The notes beneath the pieces were generated by a model that saw nothing but the letters and a program-made list of their open reading frames with translations, did not search any database and was not told the DNA's origin. Shown piece by piece: positions 45,225-54,040 of a stretch of 64,000 nucleotides of DNA. Position 1 is the first letter of the stretch. Each line of letters opens with the position of its first letter. Made by a program: the position numbers and the translations under genes. The DNA is from Aequitasia sp047973235 (GTDB taxonomy: Bacteria; Bacillota; Clostridia; Lachnospirales; Lachnospiraceae): assembly GCA_047973235.1 (NCBI GenBank), contig JBKEBP010000191.1, forward strand, positions 1-64,000, given 5' to 3'.

Positions 45225-46136
45225 TTATTTTTTGTTTATTTTCTGATTATTCATGTCGTTTTCATTTATTTTCATTATGTATAGGAACAATACAGCTCCT
45301 ACTCCGGAAACAACGATAGTAGTTATCATCAGTATTGAAGTGTTATCAACAAGTATATTGTAAAATCCTACATCAGTTAAAACAATTGACATCAAATTCA
45401 TAAGTGCATGAGCTATGATTGGTGCAATAACTGTATTAAACTTCTCACAAAGATAAGCAAACAGCATACCGACACAGAAAGCATATATCATCTGCACGAT
45501 ATTTCCATGTACAAAACTAAATATGAGACTAGATAATATACCTGCTCTAATAAATCCGCTTCGCTCCCTAAGTCTTCTATATACGAGTCCCCTATATACA
45601 AGTTCTTCGCATATAGGCGTTATTAAAACCAACACAACCAATTGAACCCCTATCGAAGGAGAATAAAACAACTCCTGTATCTGAGTATAACTTTCTGTGG
45701 ATTTATCTATTTCCGAAACAAAGATCAAGTTATTTAACACGTAGTGTACACAAATCGAAATTCCAACAAGTATAAGATACTTTACAGATCCGTTCTTTTC
45801 TCTAACCTCAGTAGCCGGTATACTATTTTTATCCTTTTGATACATTCTAATAAATATAAATATCAAAATAAAACTGCCAATCCCAATTGCAAATAGCGAG
45901 TATTGATTAGTTATATTAGATAATGTAGTAATCAGCGTCTGCATTGCGTCTTGATCTGCAGCTGCCTTTTCTATTGTCTGTGGATATCTCATGGCATAAA
46001 TAATTATAACTATAAAAGTCATTGCAAAACTTCCGGCTATTAATCCCGCCTGATGTAAAAGCACGGGAGACCAAAGCCTAAAAAATCTTTTTCTACTTTC
46101 TTTGATTTCTTGTTCAAGTGTATTCTTAGGTTCCAT
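45225..46136 (-). CDS. CPBP-family intramembrane glutamic endopeptidase
   Basis: 303 residues from the ATG at 46136, chosen for GAGAGG 6 nt upstream; a GTG at 46154 is the alternative. About eight membrane segments. The three CPBP motifs are EELVYRGLVYRRL, FSFVHGN and HALMN, matching CAAX-type proteases such as Rce1. Substrates are unknown; some family members protect against bacteriocins. It is divergent from the thiT riboswitch. Confidence 0.88.
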   Translation of the reverse strand: MEPKNTLEQEIKESRKRFFRLWSPVLLHQAGLIAGSFAMTFIVIIIYAMRYPQTIEKAAADQDAMQTLITTLSNITNQYSLFAIGIGSFILIFIFIRMYQKDKNSIPATEVREKNGSVKYLILVGISICVHYVLNNLIFVSEIDKSTESYTQIQELFYSPSIGVQLVVLVLITPICEELVYRGLVYRRLRERSGFIRAGILSSLIFSFVHGNIVQMIYAFCVGMLFAYLCEKFNTVIAPIIAHALMNLMSIVLTDVGFYNILVDNTSILMITTIVVSGVGAVLFLYIMKINENDMNNQKINKK

Positions 46137-46283
46137 TTTGGACCTCTCTTTCACTTATTATTGTCTAATTGTACTTTGCTTTTGCTCAACTTGCAAGCCA
46201 AGTGTCTAAAACATCAGAGAAATTTCACACTTTAACCCCGTAAAGCATTGACATATAAAGAAATTAATGTAACATATAAATTG

Positions 46284-46360
46284 TGGGGCGCTTTGGCTGA
46301 GATGTACTTTGTACTGTCCCTTAGAACTTGATCCGGGTAATGCCGGCGTAAGGAAGGAGA
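46284..46360 (+). promoter_or_regulatory. TPP riboswitch before thiT
   Basis: The thi-box is clear: GGCTGAGA (46295-46302), GAACTTGATCCGGGTAATGC (from 46324) and CCGGCGTAAGGAAGG. A TTGACA lies about 40 bp upstream. The AAGGAG ribosome site of thiT immediately follows the aptamer, and no terminator stem is visible between them, so control is likely at translation start. Confidence 0.93.
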
Positions 46361-46367
46361 ATTTAAA

Positions 46368-46937
46368 ATGTCAAAAAATGAAACACTAACTCGCAGTAAT
46401 TCTTTTACTGTAACGAAAAAACTTGTTTTTTCAGCACTTGGTATAGCACTAGCACTAGTGCTATCCTACCTACCAATTTTCAAAATGCCTATGGGTGGTT
46501 CCGTAACCTTAATGTCGATGCTCTTTGTTGCTCTAATTGGGTATTGGTTTGGTCTTAAATACGGACTATTAGCCGCTGTAGCATACGGGGTTTTACAATT
46601 TGTTATTGATCCGTATATGCTCACAATACCACAGGCTCTTCTCGATTATCCACTAGCATTTGGTGCACTGGGACTTTCCGGTATTTTCAGAGACAAAAAG
46701 TACGGTTTACAGCTGGGATATCTAGTAGGCGTATTTGGTAGATTTGTATTCTCAACATTATCAGGTGTAATATTTTTTGCAAGCTATGCACCGGAAGGAA
46801 TGAACCCCTTAGCTTATTCAGTTATATACCAAGGTTCATATCTGGGCGCTGAAGCCATTATTACATTAATTATCATTACTTTACCACCTGTATCTAAAGC
46901 ACTGCAGAAAGTTAAAATTGAAGCCACTAACCCATAA
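46368..46937 (+). CDS. thiT: Thiamine-specific ECF transporter substrate-binding subunit
   Basis: 189 residues with about six membrane helices. The family features LPIFKMPMGGSVTLMSMLFVAL, YGVLQFVIDPYMLTIPQALLDYP and GRFVFSTLSGVIFFASYAPEGM form the thiamine site of ThiT (YuaJ). It works with the shared EcfT-EcfA-EcfA' module, not in this window. The TPP riboswitch upstream confirms the substrate. Confidence 0.95.
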   Translation: MSKNETLTRSNSFTVTKKLVFSALGIALALVLSYLPIFKMPMGGSVTLMSMLFVALIGYWFGLKYGLLAAVAYGVLQFVIDPYMLTIPQALLDYPLAFGALGLSGIFRDKKYGLQLGYLVGVFGRFVFSTLSGVIFFASYAPEGMNPLAYSVIYQGSYLGAEAIITLIIITLPPVSKALQKVKIEATNP

Positions 46938-46951
46938 CAACGGAGGAGATT

Positions 46952-47443
46952 ATGAGTCAGGACAAACAACTTATTTATGATGAATTAAACAAACTAAAAA
47001 TTAACTACGAAGTAGTTGAACATGAGCCTGTATATACAATGGAAGATATGGACAAACTCGGCCTCCCTGAAAAGGGTACTCTTTGCAAGAACCTATTCTT
47101 GCGTGATTCAAAGGGTAAACGTCACTTCCTTGTTACATGCGACGAAGAAACAAAAGTAGATTTGAAAGCACTCGGTAAAAAGTTGGGTGCAGGTAATATC
47201 AGTTTTGCTTCTGAAGACCGACTAGAAAAATACCTCGGTTTAACACAAGGCAGTGTAACACCTTTTGGTTTAATAAATGACAAAAATCATGACGTGGAAT
47301 TCTTTATAGATAAGAGTCTGACCAAAGCAAAACGCATTGGGATACATCCTCTAACAAACACTGCTACAGTATTTATTTCTTTAAAAGATTTAGAGAAATT
47401 CTTCTGGGCAATAGATGTAGATATGATTAAAGTAGCTTTTTAA
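46952..47443 (+). CDS. YbaK/ProX-type aminoacyl-tRNA deacylase
   Basis: 163 residues with the editing-domain fold: VVEHEPVYTMEDMDKLGLPEKGTLCKNLFLRD, the conserved Lys (CKNLFLRD) and GSVTPFGLINDK. Close relatives remove Ala from mischarged tRNA-Pro (PrdX/ProXp). It follows thiT by 14 bp with GGAGG, though no functional link to thiamine is known. Confidence 0.88.
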   Translation: MSQDKQLIYDELNKLKINYEVVEHEPVYTMEDMDKLGLPEKGTLCKNLFLRDSKGKRHFLVTCDEETKVDLKALGKKLGAGNISFASEDRLEKYLGLTQGSVTPFGLINDKNHDVEFFIDKSLTKAKRIGIHPLTNTATVFISLKDLEKFFWAIDVDMIKVAF

Positions 47444-47451
47444 GATTACAT

Positions 47452-47492
47452 ATACGGCGCAGCACCATTAATTATATGGTACTGCGCCGTAT
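47452..47492 (+). terminator. Terminator of thiT-ybaK
   Basis: ATACGGCGCAGCACCAT pairs with ATGGTACTGCGCCGTAT (one mismatch) around a short AT loop; T-rich sequence follows. It can also serve the convergent argS. Confidence 0.88.
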
Positions 47493-47510
47493 TATTTTAC
47501 ATTAAATGCT

Positions 47511-49277
47511 TTACATTCGATCAGGTGCTTCAAATCCGAGTAAGTCTATACACTCTTCTAATATTTTCTTGGTAACTATAAGAAGGCTTATATAACTCTC
47601 TTTTTTACTTTCGTCTTCTTCCGATAGTATCTTTGTTTCATGATAAAACTTATTAAAGGCATTAGAAACATCATAGAGATAAGCACAAATCTTATGCGGT
47701 GCTAGATCATTATAAGCATTTTCTATTACTTCGTTGTACTTGGCCACCTCAAGCATAAGACTCTTCTGGCTGTCATTTGATACGTCTTTTATATTGATTC
47801 CTATAGTGTTTCCACCTGCTTCTTCATATTTACTTAAAATAGATTTTATTCTTACGATTGTATATAAAATATACGGACCGGTGTTACCTTCAAACGATGT
47901 GAATCTCTCAATATCGAAAATATAATCCTTGGATGCCTGATTCGACAAGTCACCGTATTTAAGTGCTGCAAGGCTAACTATTCTCGCTGTGTTAACTGCC
48001 TCTTCTTTCGATATGGACTTGTTATCCATTATCTTTTCAAGCATTTCTTCTCTTATTTCATTTATAAGTGACTCAAGACGCATTATTCCACCATCTCTAG
48101 TCTTAAAAGGTTTGCCGTCTTTACCATTCATTGTACCAAACCCAAGGAAGTGTAAACTTGTCTCAGGTGAAATGATACCGGTTTTCTTAGCTGTTCTAAA
48201 CACCTGAGTAAAGTGAAGTTCTTGGCGTTTATCAGCCAGATAAACTAATGCATCAGGATTATAGTCCACTCTTCTTTGAACAAGAGTTGCCAGGTCTGTG
48301 GTGCTATAAAGTGATGCGCCATCGCTTTTTAGTATAATGCATGGTGGTAGTTCCTTCTTGTCGCTATCTTGTGCTATATCTACTATGAGAGCTCCTTCAT
48401 CTTCATGTGCATATCCATCATCTTTCATTTTCGAAACCATATCAGGGATATACTTCTGTGCATCAGATTCTCCGAGCCATAAGTCAAAATCAACATTTAG
48501 GTTAGCATAGTTTCTTTTCAAGTCTTCTACCGATACCTTTAATATATGTTTCCAAAGCGCAATATATCCACGTCTGCTTGATTGTAATTCAAATGTGGCA
48601 GCAAGTGCCGCTTCTCTATATTCTTCATCTTCCTTTGCCGTTTTGCTTGCTATAGGATATATTTCCTCAAGTTCACTTATGGTAAAAGGTGATTCCTCCG
48701 GATACTCTCCTTCAAACTCATTATCAAAGTATGGTAGTTCAGGTCTTCTTTGGTGAAGTTCTGTAATTATAAGGCCCATTTGATATCCCCAATCACCCAT
48801 ATGTATATCTCCGTAAACCTTATTTCCCATTTTTCTAGCTATTCTTTTAACGCTTTCACCTATTATTGCAGAACGAAGATGTCCTACGTGTAGAGGTTTG
48901 GCTACATTTGGTCCGCCGTAATCTACAATTATAGTTTTGGGATTTTTATTCTCTTCAAGTCCCTGGTTTTTATCATTATTAAGCTCATTGATATATTTAG
49001 TAATCGCATCGCTGCTGATATTAATATTAATAAATCCCGGTGCTATTGCTTCTATCGATGAAAATATTGGCTCTGCTTTAATAAGATCAACGACGTCATT
49101 TGCTATTGCAATCGGTGCCTTTTTATATGCTTTTGCTCCTGCCATAGCGCCATTACACTGATATTCACATAGATCCGGCCTGTTTGATACGCTCACTTTT
49201 CCATATATCTTGTCATATCCCGCTTTTTCGAATCCTTCTTCCAATACTCTATCTAAAATTTCTATTAACTTTTTCAC
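47511..49277 (-). CDS. argS: Arginyl-tRNA synthetase
   Basis: 588 residues, class I. N-terminal Add-1 domain, HIGH motif in NVAKPLHVGHLRSAIIG, and the degenerate KMSKS loop GKPFKTRDGG, normal for ArgRS. The C-terminal anticodon domain ends LLGFEAPDRM. The start is GTG at 49275-49277 with a GGAGGTGG site. No T-box precedes it. Confidence 0.95.
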   Translation of the reverse strand: MKKLIEILDRVLEEGFEKAGYDKIYGKVSVSNRPDLCEYQCNGAMAGAKAYKKAPIAIANDVVDLIKAEPIFSSIEAIAPGFININISSDAITKYINELNNDKNQGLEENKNPKTIIVDYGGPNVAKPLHVGHLRSAIIGESVKRIARKMGNKVYGDIHMGDWGYQMGLIITELHQRRPELPYFDNEFEGEYPEESPFTISELEEIYPIASKTAKEDEEYREAALAATFELQSSRRGYIALWKHILKVSVEDLKRNYANLNVDFDLWLGESDAQKYIPDMVSKMKDDGYAHEDEGALIVDIAQDSDKKELPPCIILKSDGASLYSTTDLATLVQRRVDYNPDALVYLADKRQELHFTQVFRTAKKTGIISPETSLHFLGFGTMNGKDGKPFKTRDGGIMRLESLINEIREEMLEKIMDNKSISKEEAVNTARIVSLAALKYGDLSNQASKDYIFDIERFTSFEGNTGPYILYTIVRIKSILSKYEEAGGNTIGINIKDVSNDSQKSLMLEVAKYNEVIENAYNDLAPHKICAYLYDVSNAFNKFYHETKILSEEDESKKESYISLLIVTKKILEECIDLLGFEAPDRM

Positions 49278-49428
49278 TTAAAACCACCTCCGAAATTGTT
49301 GTCATTTCCCTATTTTAGCATATTTGCACTTCTTCAACAACCGATTTTATCTTCAACTTAAGTCTATTGCAAAATCAAATATATTATGTTACTTTTTATT
49401 TGAGAAACAAAAACGAGGAGGACATATC

Positions 49429-50076
49429 ATGAACAATAAAGCTTTTAGAAATTTATCATACGGAGTATACGTTATATCTACACTTGACGGAACACGCCCC
49501 ACCGGCTGTACCGCAAATAGTGCAATGCAGGTAACCTCCAGCCCCGCTACAATTGCCGTAAGCATTAACCATGATAATTTTACCAACTCTTGTATTCAAA
49601 AATGTGGGTATTTTGTAGTAAACATTTTAACGGAACAAACTGATCCGGGAATTATAGGTACATTCGGATTTCAATCAGGCAAAGACGTTAACAAATTTGA
49701 TAATATCAAATATAATACGAAGGAAGAACTGCCTATACTTGATGATTCATGTGCATACATAATATGTAAGGTCATTAATAAAATGGAGTCTACATCTCAC
49801 ACTGTTTTCTTAGGAGAGGTTATTGATGCTGATACGCTAAGAGAAGAGCCTCAAATGACTTATGCATATTATCACAGCGTCATAAGAGGTAAGAGTCCTA
49901 AAAATGCACCTACATATATTGCGGATGAAGACACAAAATCGACTGAATCTAAAGAAACCTGGGTCTGTTCAGTTTGTGGATATATATACGATGGTGAAAC
50001 TCCATTTGAAGACTTACCCGAAGATTATAAATGTCCTGTTTGCAAACAGCCAAAAAGCAAATTTATCAAAAAATAG
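49429..50076 (+). CDS. Flavin reductase-like protein fused to rubredoxin
   Basis: 215 residues from the ATG at 49429, chosen for GAGGAGG upstream; the frame is open further but lacks a site. Residues 1-150 are an FMN-binding flavin reductase domain (LSYGVYVISTLDGTRPTGCTANSAMQV). Residues 175-215 are a rubredoxin with both metal pairs (WVCSVCGYIYDG and YKCPVCKQPKS). Such high-molecular-weight rubredoxins donate electrons to flavodiiron proteins for O2 or NO detoxification in anaerobes. Confidence 0.9.
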   Translation: MNNKAFRNLSYGVYVISTLDGTRPTGCTANSAMQVTSSPATIAVSINHDNFTNSCIQKCGYFVVNILTEQTDPGIIGTFGFQSGKDVNKFDNIKYNTKEELPILDDSCAYIICKVINKMESTSHTVFLGEVIDADTLREEPQMTYAYYHSVIRGKSPKNAPTYIADEDTKSTESKETWVCSVCGYIYDGETPFEDLPEDYKCPVCKQPKSKFIKK

Positions 50077-50092
50077 TATAACAATAAGAATT

Positions 50093-50121
50093 AAAGCCTT
50101 GCAATTTATGCGAGGCTTTTT
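50093..50121 (+). terminator. Terminator of the flavin reductase/rubredoxin gene
   Basis: AAAGCCTTGCA pairs with TGCGAGGCTTTTTT around ATTTA, ending in a T-run. Confidence 0.9.
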
Positions 50122-50191
50122 TATAATGATATTACCATAATATCTCTTAACGCATGTTCATGCAAATATCCCTATTAGTAATAAGAATAAA

Positions 50192-50829
50192 ATGAAAGGA
50201 GTTTTTTTGTCAGAATATCACATTGAAAGTAATTTAGAATTTGAAAAATTAAAAAAACGTATTGTCTATAAACTCGTAAGTAGGAAATACAACGCTGTAG
50301 AACTTGAGAACATCCCCATATTCCATATATTGATATGGAAATTATATTTAATGTTTTTGTTGATTTTGATGGTAATAACCGAGGAACTGTGCTAATTACA
50401 AATTCTCATCTCGAAAAATGGAATATAAAAAAAGAATTCTTATATTCAATTGCATCTAGAAATACAGAAAAAATAATGCCCTTCGAGTTTATGGCTATGG
50501 AAGATATTCTTCAAGAACTTACAGGAGAAGAATTCGAACCAAGTGAAAATGAAATGTATGTATTAAGTAACAAAGACCGATGTTTTGGAGCCGCAGTTCT
50601 CTTATATAAAGATGCACTGAAAAATGTGGCAGATATACTTCAAGACGACTACTATATACTGCCAAGTTCCGTTCATGAGCTTATTATAATTCCTAAACTT
50701 AAGTCTGTTGGAAAGGACGAGTTAACTCTAATGGTAAAAGATGTAAATGCAACACAACTTGAACCGGAAGAAATACTTTCAGACCATGCCTACTTCTATT
50801 CAAGACGGATGGAAGCTGTATACGAATGA
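50192..50829 (+). pseudogene. DUF5688-like protein, N-truncated and frameshifted
   Basis: Two overlapping frames encode parts of one DUF5688-type protein. The first (50192-50395) carries KKRIVYKLVSRKYNAVELENIP, the second continues HIPYIDMEIIFNVFVDFDGNNRG. One extra C in the CCCC run at 50314-50317 would join them as ENIPHIPYIDM. Compared with the family as I know it (common in Lachnospiraceae), roughly 90 N-terminal residues are absent. From the second frame the rest looks intact to the stop at 50829. Function of the family is unknown. Confidence 0.75.
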
Positions 50830-50853
50830 GTATCAGTGCAAAACAAAGCACTT

Positions 50854-51204
50854 TCACCCCAAAAGTGATGATAGTATATTTGTTTGTATTAGTACCATAT
50901 ATAAAATTGTGCCCGAACCTATACTTAGAAGGTTATTACGCTTCCATATATGAAGAGTGGCTGTCACTAAAACAGAAATCACCTCCGGCAAGCCGAAGGG
51001 CGCCATCATAAAATTCGTACTCCTTAAACAATAAACTACCAGCATACCAATTATAGCCGGTGTGAGCACTTTGCCTAGATATATCACTGTTTTCGGAATC
51101 GGCTTATCCTTTGGAAATACTACAAATGGGAGTACTCTAGTTGTAAATGTTGTACCTGCAACCAGCAGTATTATAATTATTGAGGTAACTGCGTCTACTG
51201 ACAT
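50854..51204 (-). CDS. azlD: AzlD-family branched-chain amino acid transport subunit
   Basis: 116 residues with about four membrane segments. The N-terminal TFTTRVLPFVVF and the central LGKVLTPAIIGMLVVYCL are typical AzlD features. With AzlC it forms an exporter of branched-chain amino acids or analogues. It overlaps azlC by 10 bp. Confidence 0.9.
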   Translation of the reverse strand: MSVDAVTSIIIILLVAGTTFTTRVLPFVVFPKDKPIPKTVIYLGKVLTPAIIGMLVVYCLRSTNFMMAPFGLPEVISVLVTATLHIWKRNNLLSIGSGTILYMVLIQTNILSSLLG

Positions 51205-51902
51205 GACTTCACCCCCTCATCATCAAGTTTTTTGCGTGCAACAAATAGTACGAATACCATCATTAGCATAGCCGGAAGGATAAATTTATCAGTACCAAAA
51301 ATGAAAATCGAAACAATTGATAGCAGAATACCTATTATTGCAGGTATTCTGCTTTTTTTATTCATCCACTGTTCTATTAATATAACTACAAAAAGGGCTG
51401 TCATAGCAAAGTCTATACCTTCTGAATTAAAGCTTATAAGAGTACCTGCAAGCCCACCAAGCATAGAGCCAATAACCCAATATGATTGATTCATTATCGC
51501 AACTGCAAATAAAAACTTATTCTCATCAACCCCTTTTGGTATCTTGGTCGTACAGAGTAGTGAATAAGTCTCATCCGTTAATGAAAATATCATATACCAT
51601 CTTTTTTTTTCCATTTTATTAAATTTTTCAAGCAATGATAATCCATAAAAAATGTGTCTGACATTTACCATTAGCGTTAGAACAACTACCTGCAAAAGCG
51701 AAAATCCTGGTACAAAGAAGTTTACCGCCAAATATTGAGCTGATCCAGCATATACTAAAAGGCTCATAAGTATTGCCCATAGAAAATTATACCCTTTATC
51801 AGCATACATAACTCCAAAAGCAATTCCAATAAATAGATAACCGGTTAGTACCGGAATAGTATATGGAAATGCCTTCTTGAATGCAACTTTATAACCTTTC
51901 AT
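51195..51902 (-). CDS. azlC: AzlC-family branched-chain amino acid transport subunit
   Basis: 235 residues from the ATG at 51902 (GAGG upstream). Polytopic membrane protein with FKKAFPYTIPVLTGYLFIGIAFGVM, YAGSAQYLAVNFF and MVNVRHIFYGLSLLEKF, the AzlC signatures. Pairs with the overlapping azlD. Confidence 0.92.
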   Translation of the reverse strand: MKGYKVAFKKAFPYTIPVLTGYLFIGIAFGVMYADKGYNFLWAILMSLLVYAGSAQYLAVNFFVPGFSLLQVVVLTLMVNVRHIFYGLSLLEKFNKMEKKRWYMIFSLTDETYSLLCTTKIPKGVDENKFLFAVAIMNQSYWVIGSMLGGLAGTLISFNSEGIDFAMTALFVVILIEQWMNKKSRIPAIIGILLSIVSIFIFGTDKFILPAMLMMVFVLFVARKKLDDEGVKSCQ

Positions 51903-51939
51903 TCTAACAACCTCACATATAATAAGATTCACAATCAAA

Positions 51940-52012
51940 CACGTCTGGGCGGATTCGAACCGCCGGCACCTGCCGTCGGAGGGCAGTGCTCTATCCCCTG
52001 AGCTACAGACGT
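51940..52012 (-). tRNA. tRNA-Arg (CCG)
   Basis: 73-nt cloverleaf: acceptor ACGTCTG/CAGACGT (7 bp), D-arm AGCTCAGGGGATAGAGC, anticodon loop CTCCGAC with CCG, T-arm GGCGGTTCGAATCCGCC, discriminator G. CCA not encoded. Confidence 0.95.
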
Positions 52013-52047
52013 AAAAAGGCAGTAAACATTATGTTCACAGCCTTTTA
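52013..52047 (-). terminator. Terminator of the GntR-ABC operon
   Basis: On the minus strand AAAAGGC and GTGAACA pair with TGTTTAC and GCCTTTTT around TAA (one mismatch), ending in T. It directly abuts the 5' end of tRNA-Arg. Confidence 0.82.
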
Positions 52048-52081
52048 ATATTACCATGTTTTATAGTCAAAGTAAAGATTT

Positions 52082-52849
52082 CTAGAGGTCTACTTTCTTA
52101 TTAAGTATGTAGTTACTTATTGCATACATAACTATAGTTAAAACCGCAGATGAAAGAGATGTCCAACCAAGTAAATTACTGATTGCAGTTACTTCGATTA
52201 TTGCTTCTGTAAAGCTTGAAAATACATTTGGAAGAGCCACTGCCATACTGATAATACTAATTGCCATCGAAACCACAAAATACATTGCCACAGACGATAT
52301 AACCTTATGGCTTGCAAATGTCTGTCCTAAGGCAATTGCAATATATATCATAACAACATTAGACAAAGTTCCAATTATAAGAGTTAATACAAAAATAGTA
52401 ATCTGAACCCCACCAATTCCCCAATATTTAAGAAATTCAGAAATATCCCCTGAACCTGATGTAAAAACTGAGGATGAAAATAATAGGAATACTGTTGCTA
52501 ATAAAATTATTGTATCAAGAAATGCCCAAATAAATCCGCTTATCGTCTTGGCTAATAAATGTGTGCTGCTTTTTACAGGTATCGTTCTTGATATATATCC
52601 TTCATCAGAAAAAAGATTTTTATAGAATCTGACTGCAATAAATATATACGTTCCAAATGATGTTGCGAGTAATATTATAACGTACATAAGTATAACTAGC
52701 ATTAAAATAGAGTCGGAAATATTTGTTTTCTCTGCTATAGGTGACAATATAAATCTTGCTGCCAAAGTATACATTAACAGGAATGCATGAATTAGTAACA
52801 GCATTTTATTTAAATATCTAAAATCATATTTTATTATTTTCCCTAACAT
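52082..52849 (-). CDS. ABC transporter permease (ABC-2 type)
   Basis: 255 residues with six hydrophobic segments, starting MLGKIIKYDFRYLNKMLLLIHAF. It overlaps the ATPase gene by 7 bp. Together with the YtrA-type regulator it forms a small GntR-ATPase-permease operon of the kind induced by cell-wall antibiotics in Bacillus; the substrate is unknown. Confidence 0.82.
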   Translation of the reverse strand: MLGKIIKYDFRYLNKMLLLIHAFLLMYTLAARFILSPIAEKTNISDSILMLVILMYVIILLATSFGTYIFIAVRFYKNLFSDEGYISRTIPVKSSTHLLAKTISGFIWAFLDTIILLATVFLLFSSSVFTSGSGDISEFLKYWGIGGVQITIFVLTLIIGTLSNVVMIYIAIALGQTFASHKVISSVAMYFVVSMAISIISMAVALPNVFSSFTEAIIEVTAISNLLGWTSLSSAVLTIVMYAISNYILNKKVDL

Positions 52850-53547
52850 TTGAACACCTCCCTAAAGAGGGCATCTACTGATTTTCCGTATTTTCCTCTT
52901 ATTTCATCAACCGTTGAATTCATTTCGACCTTACCCTGTTTTAGAAAAATTACTCTATCCATAATATTTTCTATATCAGATATCAAATGTGTTGAAAGTA
53001 AAATAGTAGCGTCCTCATTATAATTCGTCAAAATAGTTCTCAACAAATATTCTCGTGCTGCAGGATCAACTCCTCCTATAGGCTCATCTAAAACATAGAG
53101 CTTTGCGCTTCTACTCATCACAAGTGAAATTTGTACTTTTTCCTTTGTACCTTTTGATAATGATCTATATCTTTCTCTACCATCAATTCCTAAATCCTTA
53201 ATCATGTCCTTTGCCTTAGTTATATCGAAGTCCTTATAATAAAAATCCTTGTAAAAGTTTATCAATTCATCTACTCTCATGCTATCATCCAATGAAAGAA
53301 CATCCGGTAAATAAGAAATTACTTCTTTAGAGTGAACACCTACAGGATGATTATCTATAGTAATATTTCCAGCAGTGGGTACCAGACAGTCATTAATTAA
53401 TTTGATTAAAGTTGTTTTCCCACTTCCATTAGGTCCTAGGAGTCCCACTATTTCTCCTCTTCCTATTCTTAAATTTAAATTGTTCAGAGCTATGATATTA
53501 TTTGAATATTTTTTACTCAACCCTTCACATACCAATAAATCAGACAT
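52843..53547 (-). CDS. ABC transporter ATP-binding protein
   Basis: 234 residues from the ATG at 53547 (GGAAGAG upstream). Walker A GPNGSGKTT, signature region YRSLSKGTKEKVQISL (variant of LSGGQ, common in this subfamily), Walker B KLYVLDEPIGGVDP and the switch His in LLSTHLI. The regulator lies upstream and the permease overlaps downstream. Confidence 0.92.
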   Translation of the reverse strand: MSDLLVCEGLSKKYSNNIIALNNLNLRIGRGEIVGLLGPNGSGKTTLIKLINDCLVPTAGNITIDNHPVGVHSKEVISYLPDVLSLDDSMRVDELINFYKDFYYKDFDITKAKDMIKDLGIDGRERYRSLSKGTKEKVQISLVMSRSAKLYVLDEPIGGVDPAAREYLLRTILTNYNEDATILLSTHLISDIENIMDRVIFLKQGKVEMNSTVDEIRGKYGKSVDALFREVFKC

Positions 53548-53548
53548 C

Positions 53549-53917
53549 TTACTCTTCCTTTCCTGCAACATTTTTTATCATTTTTAAAATTTCTGTTTCT
53601 TTAAAGCCCAGCTGATGCATCTTGCTAATAAATTCTTCCACAAAGCTTGTAGCCAGATTTTTTTTAATCTCTTTCAACATTTCCTCATCCTCCGTTATAA
53701 ATCTACCGCTAGTTCTTTTAGAATAAACCAGACCTTCTCTTTCAAGTTCTGACAGTGATTTTTGCATAGTATTTGGATTAACTTCCGCTTCGATAGCCAA
53801 ATCCCTTACTGATGCCAACTTGTCACCCGGTTTATATACACCGGATACTATATCTTGCTTTATTTTTTCCATTAATTGTAAATAAATTGGTCGTTCGTTA
53901 TCTAATTCCCAAGGCAT
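53549..53917 (-). CDS. GntR-family regulator, YtrA subfamily
   Basis: 122 residues from the ATG at 53917 (GGAG upstream). The winged HTH reads RPIYLQLMEKIKQDIVSGVYKPGDKLASVRDLAIEAEVNPNTMQKSLSELEREGLV, with a short C-terminal helical tail, the YtrA type. It probably represses its own operon through the palindrome at 53938-53959. Confidence 0.9.
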   Translation of the reverse strand: MPWELDNERPIYLQLMEKIKQDIVSGVYKPGDKLASVRDLAIEAEVNPNTMQKSLSELEREGLVYSKRTSGRFITEDEEMLKEIKKNLATSFVEEFISKMHQLGFKETEILKMIKNVAGKEE

Positions 53918-53937
53918 AAGTTTATCTCCTTTCATTA

Positions 53938-53984
53938 TTGTATTATCTATATAGTACAATAATACAATGTTCGAAAAATGTCAA
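53938..53984 (-). promoter_or_regulatory. Promoter and GntR operator
   Basis: Minus strand: TTGACA (53979-53984), 17 nt, TATTGT (53956-53961). A 22-bp inverted repeat (53938-53959) overlaps the -10: left arm TTGTATTATCT, right arm complementary to TTGTACTATAT (9 of 11 match). This is the expected place for repression by the YtrA-type protein. Confidence 0.75.
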
Positions 53985-54001
53985 GTTTTATTATTAAAAA
54001 A

Positions 54002-54027
54002 AAGAAGATGAGGTTTCTCATCTTCTT
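54002..54027 (-). terminator. Terminator of efp
   Basis: AAGAAGATGAG and CTCATCTTCTT form an 11-bp stem; seven T follow on the minus strand. Confidence 0.92.
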
Positions 54028-54040
54028 AACATTTAAATAA

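Noticed and set aside
51940..52047. Integration site at tRNA-Arg
   Set aside because: No integrase and no repeated tRNA 3' end were seen nearby; the flanking genes are ordinary.
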